This document shows, one piece after another, positions 14,501-19,137 of a stretch of 19,137 bases of DNA (positions are counted from its first letter, which is position 1; each line of letters starts with the position of its first letter). The stretch is from NCBI GenBank assembly GCA_964438735.1, contig CAYTLW010000137.1:1-19137 (forward strand), read 5' to 3'. This stretch comes from CAYTLW01 sp964438735 (GTDB taxonomy: Bacteria > Myxococcota_A > UBA9042). The position numbers and the translations under genes were made by a program. The notes under the pieces are model-generated. The model had not been told where the DNA came from and did not search any database. It saw only the letters and a list, made by a program, of their open reading frames with translations.

Positions 14501-15714
14501 CCAGCCGATATCGCTATCACGATGTGGCTTCGGGCGAGCTCCTGCACACCTTCGAAGCTCGCCTGCCCGGCCCCCGCCGCATGACCGTGGCCGACGACGG
14601 CAGGGTGATGATCCTTGCCCGACGGGACAAGAAGTGGCGCCTGGAGGTGCGCGATTGGCGCGCCGAGCAGACCTTGCGCGAGTTGACCGTCGCGCTGCCG
14701 ACCATGCCCGGCAAGGAGGGCGGTGCGGAGCGCCCCGATTCGCCCAGGGGATTCCACTTCATCGGCGCCGGCGACGAGATCCTGGTGGCCGGCGCCAAGG
14801 GCACCGTGGCGCGCTATCGACTCGCTGATGGCGAGCAGCTGGTCGCCCATCGACCTCCGCCCGACCTGGCCTTGCCGAGCGCCTGGCAGTCCATCGCCGC
14901 ACAGGATGGCAGCGCGTTGTGCATCGGCGACACGGACCACCAGCTGTTGTGGGATGTTGGCGCGGGTCGCGCGCGCCGTCTCGATCGACCCGATGTGCGC
15001 GCTGCCGCCTTGACCGACGACGGCCGGGTACTCGCCCTGGCTGCGGGCGTCACGGTCACCATCTGGGACGTGGCGCGTGCCGCCGCCAGCCCTCAGAAGG
15101 GTCCGGTGCATTCGCTCACCGGCCAACGCGCCGCGATCACCCAGATCGCCTTCCTCGCCGGCGGTGGGCTGCTGGCCGTAGCGACCGAGGATCGCTCCAT
15201 CACCTTGTGGGATGCGGCCACCGGTCGTCGGGTTCGCGTGCTGGCCGAGGACACGGCGGCCTGGCCATCACCACTGGCCGCATCGCGCCGCGGGCTGGTC
15301 CTGGCCACGCCCGGGCTGGACGCGCGCTTGCTGGTCTGGGACTTCGAGCACGCGCGACGTTTTGCGCGCCTGCATCGCAGCGTGTCCGGGCTCCTTGAGC
15401 AGGGCGACGGCGAACCCGATGCCGCGCAGCGGGCCACGCTGGGGGACTGGTACGCCCTGCGCGGAAAGTGGGACTGGGCGGCCGAACAGCTGCAGGCCGC
15501 TCGCAAGGCCGGGGCGCAGATCTCAGAACTGACCCTGGCCAGGGCGTTGCGCCGGCAGGGGCGCCTGGACAACGCCGAGAAGGCGCTGGCGCGCGCCCGC
15601 GACAAGAGCGAGGCGCCGGCCCTGTACCTGGAGCTTCTCAAGGCAGCGGTGGCCCGCGATCGGGCGCTGACATTGCCGGCCTCGGTCACGCCCCAGGCGT
15701 CTCCGGCCCCTTGA
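11533..15714 (+). CDS. Transmembrane Ser/Thr kinase with WD40 propeller and TPR-like tail
   Basis: The predicted 1,393-residue protein has five parts. (a) A disordered, Thr-rich N-terminus (1-150) carries DGTLTFKP, DPTLTFRP and DDPTLAAG. (b) The kinase domain (about 152-425) has GEGGMG, VAIK Lys181, HRDLKPAN with Asp279, DWG at 297-299 instead of DFG, GTPAYMAPE, and WTDVYLLG; DWG is a known variant in large environmental bacterial kinases and keeps the metal-binding Asp. (c) A helical region (430-535) precedes one transmembrane helix (540-562) and a charged coiled coil (563-620). (d) A WD40 propeller lies outside the cytoplasm (about 669-1280), with clear units such as SGSWDRTVRLW, SGSADRQARVW and DRSITLWD. 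(e) A short TPR-like helical tail (about 1295-1370) ends the protein. ATG 11533 is preceded by a G6 run five bases upstream. It follows the two-kinase gene by 57 bp on the same strand, with no terminator, so an operon is likely. Confidence 0.92.
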   Translation: MSGNPVDTTATEATSPAGVEPDSSARDRPQVLGTHDDKQIEEVWLQTLAGTPPDLAADGTLTFKPAAIQTRAADVAPAGDPTLTFRPIPQPDAQVAHAAPSVDDPTLAAGAPRATDTHTISSPHPERTTLRVAGESGLFEATGGAAPGGPGYHLIERIGEGGMGIVWRGFQGSLLRQVAIKQVRQAGADESFLAEAMVTAFLDHPNIVPVHSLGEDADGSLFMSMKLVDGLSWKELLHPETASHRERAADIGQVGHLRILLAVCNAIAYAHSRDVLHRDLKPANVMIGGYGEVVVMDWGIALDISEPPRDPRRTRHRDFVQHVAGTPAYMAPEMAIGRGEAQGPWTDVYLLGAILHEILTDRPPHEGRNVMATVLAASRGKPPVFGDDVPDDLAALCRDAMAREPDDRVGSVNDFQRRLEIHLTHRESIVISERAEDELAALQRADSGVDREARHAAYAKVVARFDQALELYDGNDGARTGAYEARLAYGREALASGDLGLAAAQVADLPAADPATRTLAVEIEQALDARRRAARSGRHMRIALAVAATVIAVGLVTGMVVIEAERGRAAAERDSAREARSQERRERHRAEKAWAAAERSHQKARVLLAESKVGQADGLTLGGRYSDAVPLLADAAQGLRALGEKPLVSDLGLWLLLRHASPPLWIKRGHADFVRNARVSRDGRLVISGSWDRTVRLWHGPTGRLLHTLAGHTDRVRVCELSPDGALAISGSADRQARVWDTRTGQTLRTLRGHTAEVIGAIFAEDGERILTAGLDNDLILWDVASGGLLSRFHHDALLLSAELSPDGRTIYAQDSSLFRAWDVATGAILREIGYQAQRGYTPWRGFFQPGGERALVLLHGSEGVDRVELWDAVVGQHVRVLEGNVSNINAVHVDRSGRWAVTGGQGVRLWDVDSGRVAGHFVGAPREVRGVSLAPGAQHLAAGDAGGHVILWTRLPQRALRSFQLEAKLDVAEFIADGRLLLVKGAGHASRYRYHDVASGELLHTFEARLPGPRRMTVADDGRVMILARRDKKWRLEVRDWRAEQTLRELTVALPTMPGKEGGAERPDSPRGFHFIGAGDEILVAGAKGTVARYRLADGEQLVAHRPPPDLALPSAWQSIAAQDGSALCIGDTDHQLLWDVGAGRARRLDRPDVRAAALTDDGRVLALAAGVTVTIWDVARAAASPQKGPVHSLTGQRAAITQIAFLAGGGLLAVATEDRSITLWDAATGRRVRVLAEDTAAWPSPLAASRRGLVLATPGLDARLLVWDFEHARRFARLHRSVSGLLEQGDGEPDAAQRATLGDWYALRGKWDWAAEQLQAARKAGAQISELTLARALRRQGRLDNAEKALARARDKSEAPALYLELLKAAVARDRALTLPASVTPQASPAP

Positions 15715-15732
15715 GCCCCGTCCGGCGACCGA

Positions 15733-17025
15733 CTACTCGCAGACCTCTTTTTCGCAAGTGCCGGCGATGCAGAGGTGACCGTCGGCGCAGAGCTTGCCGG
15801 CGCTGGCACAGGGCTGGCCGTGCTGTGGTCCGGTCGTGCAGCCGCCGTTGACGCAACCGAAGCCCGGCGCGCACTGTCCCTTGACGCAGTCCTTGCCCTC
15901 ACCGGGCGGGTTGGCGCACTTGCCCGTGGTCGGATCGCAGAGCGCCGGCGGCTTGCACAGCTGGCCGCCCAAGGCCGTTTCGGCCGAGCATGCAGACCCC
16001 GGACCCGGCAACGCGGCACAGGTGCCGGCTACGCATGCTGCGTCGTGGTGACACTGGGCCGAGTGGCTGCAGGCCTCGCCCAGGTCGGCCAGGGTCAGGC
16101 ACGTGCCTACACAGACGTGGCCCGGCGCGCAGGTCTGCAGGGGGCCGGCATCCATCTGGCACACCTGATCAGCGCCGTAGAATGTGGCACAGACTCGCCC
16201 TTTACCGGTTGGACCGGCCGCCGGGGCGCAGTAATGACCCGGCGGACAGGAGCCGTCATCCAGGCTGCATTCCGCGCCTGACGCCAAGGGGGCCTTGCAG
16301 GTGCCGCCCGCCGACCAGTCGCAATACAGGCCCTCGGCGCAGCCCAGGCCGCCGCAAGCTTCGTCCTTGTCGCCCACGTCGGCCTTGACGCACTCGGCGA
16401 AGCGGCAGATGAGCCCCGGCCCGCAGGCCTGGCTGGCGTCGCAACTGCCACCCTCGTCCGCTGCGCTCCAGCAGGTGCCCGGGCAGGAGGGAGAGAAGGG
16501 CGGTAGACTGGCCCGACAACTGCCGCCGGAGCACTGGCCGTGGTAGCTGCAAGCGCTGCCGATGTTGCCTGTACCGCTGAAGATGCCGTTGCACGACGCG
16601 TCTGCCAGCAGAAGGCTCGTCTCTTCACAACTGGCCGCCACGGCCGCCAGACAGCTGCATGCACGCTTCTTATTGTAGAGCACGGTGCCCGACTCGACGC
16701 CGGCCAGCAGGGTTTCGATGCCGTAGGGTGCCAGCAGGTTCTGGCGTACATAGAGGCGACACACTTCGGGGTCGGAGAATCGATCGCCCGGTCGCAGCCT
16801 GCCGACACAGTCGCTGTTCGGCTTGCACCAGGCGTCCCAGACGGCGTCCATGAAGCTGGCGACAGGAACGGTCTTGCAGCTGCCCAGACCGCTGTAGTTG
16901 GACACCACTTCGATGCCGGCGCCGCAGTTGGGATCGTCACCGCAGGGATCGCCGCAGCCCGGCAGCAGGACGCAGGCCAGCGCGCTTACAGCCAGCGCGC
17001 GCACTCGCCGGGAAGGTCGGCTCAC
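15733..17025 (-). CDS. Cys-rich surface lipoprotein
   Basis: The 430-residue product has an Arg-rich n-region, a hydrophobic core and the lipobox LPGC, with lipidation expected at Cys24. It contains 50 cysteines in all, arranged after about residue 140 in repeating short blocks of the form G-x-x-C-x(4-8)-C-x-x-G-x-x-C, such as CGPGLICRFAEC, CAPGHVCVGTC and CAPGFGCVNGGC. These resemble the EGF- or dickkopf-like Cys-rich modules found in secreted proteins of Myxococcota. A disulfide-rich extracellular binding or structural role is expected; no enzyme motif is seen. The start is GTG 17025, ten bases after the stop of the upstream P-domain gene, with AGGG eight bases before it, so the two form an operon. 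It ends 18 bp from the convergent WD40 kinase stop. Confidence 0.85.
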   Translation of the reverse strand: MSRPSRRVRALAVSALACVLLPGCGDPCGDDPNCGAGIEVVSNYSGLGSCKTVPVASFMDAVWDAWCKPNSDCVGRLRPGDRFSDPEVCRLYVRQNLLAPYGIETLLAGVESGTVLYNKKRACSCLAAVAASCEETSLLLADASCNGIFSGTGNIGSACSYHGQCSGGSCRASLPPFSPSCPGTCWSAADEGGSCDASQACGPGLICRFAECVKADVGDKDEACGGLGCAEGLYCDWSAGGTCKAPLASGAECSLDDGSCPPGHYCAPAAGPTGKGRVCATFYGADQVCQMDAGPLQTCAPGHVCVGTCLTLADLGEACSHSAQCHHDAACVAGTCAALPGPGSACSAETALGGQLCKPPALCDPTTGKCANPPGEGKDCVKGQCAPGFGCVNGGCTTGPQHGQPCASAGKLCADGHLCIAGTCEKEVCE

Positions 17026-17035
17026 AGGACGTGCC

Positions 17036-19060
17036 CTACTGTCGATACAGCGCAGCCTTGTAGCCCAGCCATTGCTGGTTGCCGTAGCACTTGCCGTGCC
17101 AGATCTCCCGGCCGCCCTGCTCGGCGGGCGCGATCGTGACCTGTCCGCCGTTGCCGTTGGAGAAGTTCATGCCGCCCTTGGCGTAGCCCGTGCAGCCGCC
17201 GCCGCCGGTGCCGTTGGTGGCGCCATAGAAGCCCGACTTGTTATTGCAGGGCCACAAGGGGTTGCCACACTTGGCCAGCGTCAGGGTGCTGGTGAGGTAC
17301 TTCGGCGAGGCCGGCCAGGTGGCGAGTCCGGTGTTGACCGTGCCGTAGGCGTCCACCTGCAGGTTGCCGCCCGCGTCATAGATGCGAAGGCGCAACTTCT
17401 TGGCGTTGAGGCAGTTATCCGGCGCCTTGGCGCTGACGTCATCGGCGGCGGTGTTGATGAAGCCGAAGCACTGGGCCCAGCCCGCCGGCGGCGTCGGATC
17501 GACGAAGATGGCCGCCTTGGACAGGGTGCCACCGGCCACATTGCAGTCCAGGCAGGAGCCATTGCTGCACTTCTGCTTGCACGCGGCGGTGCAGTTGGCC
17601 TTGCACTCGTCGCCATCCTTGATGTTGCCGTCGTCGCACTCTTCCTTGCCGATCCAGACCACGCCGTCGCCGCAGACGTTCTTCTGGCACTTGGCGGTGC
17701 AGCCGTCGCCGCTCTGGGCGTTGCCGTCGTCGCAGGTCTCGTCGGAGTTGACCACCTTGTTGCCGCAGAGCGACTCGGTGAGCATCTTGCGCCAGTCGCC
17801 ATCGCAGTAGTGCAGGGCCTTGAGCTTGGTGTCGTAGTACATGTGGCCGTGCGTCTCAGAGGTGCACTTGGCCGGCGGGGCGTTGGCCACGGGCACCTTG
17901 AAGCCGCCCTTGGCCACGAACATGCCCTTGGAGGTGACCTGGTTGCCCGCCGCAGAGAGCACGTTGATGCTCCAGGTCTTCAGCTGGCCATCCTTGCCAT
18001 TGTTGAGGAACTTCTTGTCGACGATGCGCAGGCGCCACTTGCCCTTGGGGTTCTTGCCGATCCACTGGGTCAAGTCGCCGCTGACGGGTTTGACCGTCAC
18101 CGGCCAGGTCTCCTTGACCTCCTTGCCGGACTTGCCGCCTTGATACAGCACGTACTTGGCGTTGAGCGGGTCGTACAGGATCAACTCGACGCCGGAGATG
18201 TCCGAGTTGGTCACGTGCACCGAGACCGAGAACTTCTGCAGTTTGCCCACATCGGGCACGACGATCTCGTCGAAGACGCCGATGGGATTGTTGTCCTCGA
18301 TGTCCTTGGGCACCGTCTTGCTGACCACGGGGGCCGCATACTTGGTCGTCAGCAGGCCGCCGGAGACCGTCTCCAGGTCGCCGCCGCCTGCAGCACCGGC
18401 CGCGCACAGCAGCTTGCCCGCCTGGCCGATCCCGATCAGCACCTGGCCGTTGGGGCAGGCGCCCTTGGGCATGGGCACGCCTGTGAGCTTGCTGCCGTCG
18501 CCGATGAAGGACTGGGCGCTGATGGTCGAAGCCTGGATGGTCGGCGCGCTGATCTTGGAGGCCTTGATGGCGTTGCCGCCCAGGTCGAGATCGCCGTCTG
18601 CCTTGAGGGCGGACAGAGAGATGCATCCCGTGCAGTCGATGCCTTCAGCGATCGCCGCCCGCAGCGCGTACGGCGCCGCGTGAACGGCTCGGCGGATCAG
18701 CTCGGGCTCGTTGCCCACCTTGACGCCCAGCCAGCCGGCCTTCGCCGCGTCCAGGATGGAGGCCGACAGCGGCTTGCTGCTGCCCAGCACGTGCCGGAAC
18801 ACGCCCGCCTTGATCTCCAGCTGGGCCACCGTCTCGGTCCAGGTCGCCTGCTGCGAACCCTGCTTGGGGTACAGCGCAAAGGTCACCGCGTAGGTGCCAT
18901 CGGCCACCGGCCCGCCCTGGGCGGTCATCAACCGGCCTTCGATGGCTACCGTCGTCGGCACCGCCGACCACGCGGTCGCGGTCAGCAATGTCAGCGCGGC
19001 CGCGCCCAGCGCCACCGCGAGCCATCGTCCTGGCTGTCGCCTCGTCTGCAATCTGCTCAT
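17036..19060 (-). CDS. Secreted P-domain (proprotein-convertase P/homoB) protein with two myxobacterial Cys-rich repeats
   Basis: The 674-residue protein carries a signal peptide ending near AWSA (residue 33). An N-terminal beta module follows (VAIEGRL, GGPVADGTYAVTFALY, later AAPYALRA), then a repetitive bridge with GDGSKLTG, typical of secreted fibre-like proteins. Residues about 246-369 form a P/homoB domain (VFDEIVVPDVG, VELILYDPLN, GKWRLRIVDKK, LKTWSINV). Two tandem myxobacterial Cys-rich repeats follow at 432-458 and 463-490, each with CDDGN and GD-x-C. The last ~170 residues are a Cys-containing domain I do not recognise. No protease motif is present although P domains often follow subtilisins. 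I chose ATG 19060 because GAGGG lies 6 bases upstream (19067-19071); an in-frame ATG at 19087, three bases after the previous stop, is the alternative. It is cotranscribed with the lipoprotein gene and probably with the gene before it. Confidence 0.85.
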   Translation of the reverse strand: MSRLQTRRQPGRWLAVALGAAALTLLTATAWSAVPTTVAIEGRLMTAQGGPVADGTYAVTFALYPKQGSQQATWTETVAQLEIKAGVFRHVLGSSKPLSASILDAAKAGWLGVKVGNEPELIRRAVHAAPYALRAAIAEGIDCTGCISLSALKADGDLDLGGNAIKASKISAPTIQASTISAQSFIGDGSKLTGVPMPKGACPNGQVLIGIGQAGKLLCAAGAAGGGDLETVSGGLLTTKYAAPVVSKTVPKDIEDNNPIGVFDEIVVPDVGKLQKFSVSVHVTNSDISGVELILYDPLNAKYVLYQGGKSGKEVKETWPVTVKPVSGDLTQWIGKNPKGKWRLRIVDKKFLNNGKDGQLKTWSINVLSAAGNQVTSKGMFVAKGGFKVPVANAPPAKCTSETHGHMYYDTKLKALHYCDGDWRKMLTESLCGNKVVNSDETCDDGNAQSGDGCTAKCQKNVCGDGVVWIGKEECDDGNIKDGDECKANCTAACKQKCSNGSCLDCNVAGGTLSKAAIFVDPTPPAGWAQCFGFINTAADDVSAKAPDNCLNAKKLRLRIYDAGGNLQVDAYGTVNTGLATWPASPKYLTSTLTLAKCGNPLWPCNNKSGFYGATNGTGGGGCTGYAKGGMNFSNGNGGQVTIAPAEQGGREIWHGKCYGNQQWLGYKAALYRQ

Positions 19061-19090
19061 CGCCTGCCCTCGAGTCTGCCTTGCCATGCG

Positions 19091-19137
19091 CTATTTCTTG
19101 GTGCCCAGCCAGTCGCCCAGCGACCAGCTCACCGAGT
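19091..19137 (-). CDS. C-terminal end of an unidentified upstream gene (partial)
   Basis: Reading from the right edge on the minus strand, the final codons give SVSWSLGDWLGTKK then TAG (19093-19091). The stop lies three bases before the alternative ATG (19087) and 30 bases before the preferred ATG (19060) of the P-domain gene, as expected inside an operon. The protein-like ending and the tight spacing support a real gene, but 14 residues allow no family assignment. Confidence 0.5.
   Translation of the reverse strand, partial: SVSWSLGDWLGTKK

Overview
This is a high-GC window whose gene content points to Myxococcota or a related deltaproteobacterial lineage. The evidence is a pair of large multidomain Hanks-type Ser/Thr kinase genes, two tandem myxobacterial-type Cys-rich repeats (C-G-[ND]-x-V ... 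C-D-D-G-N ... G-D-x-C), and Cys-rich secreted proteins and lipoproteins. A run of exactly 100 N at 9796-9895 shows this is a scaffolded draft or metagenome assembly. No RNA gene, CRISPR array or phage gene was seen.

Layout, left to right. (1) The end of a plus-strand gene (1-54) meets the 3' end of a minus-strand proline iminopeptidase gene (254-1204). A MITE-like inverted-repeat element (52-237) fills the space between them. (2) A minus-strand group reads leftwards from a divergent promoter region at about 5.4 kb: a membrane-anchored helical-repeat protein (4451-5374), a secreted lytic-transglycosylase-like protein (3551-4303), an STT3/AglB-like oligosaccharyltransferase (1284-3548, two bases after the previous stop), then the iminopeptidase. 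(3) A plus-strand kinase block runs from 5562 to 15714. Its first gene is split in this assembly by the N gap and by a one-base frameshift. Repairing both gives a single protein of about 1,919 residues: zinc ribbon, canonical Ser/Thr kinase, roughly 1,000 residues of acidic Pro/Ala/Glu-rich linker, a second atypical kinase domain, and an acidic tail. The second gene encodes a 1,393-residue transmembrane kinase with a WD40 propeller and a short TPR-like tail. (4) A minus-strand pair reads leftwards from the right edge: a secreted protein with a P/homoB domain and myxobacterial Cys-rich repeats (17036-19060), then a lipoprotein with 50 cysteines (15733-17025). The last codons of a further gene lie at 19091-19137.

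How it may fit together (inference): the two kinases probably share an operon and a phosphorylation circuit. The WD40 kinase anchors that circuit to the inner membrane. The divergent genes act outside the cytoplasm (wall hydrolysis, glycan transfer, an anchored scaffold), so the region could couple kinase signalling to the cell envelope. Nothing in the sequence proves that link. The most unusual object is the two-kinase polypeptide. The most important caution is that it is broken by two probable assembly or sequence faults: a gap flanked by identical 55-mers, and an indel in a G5 run.
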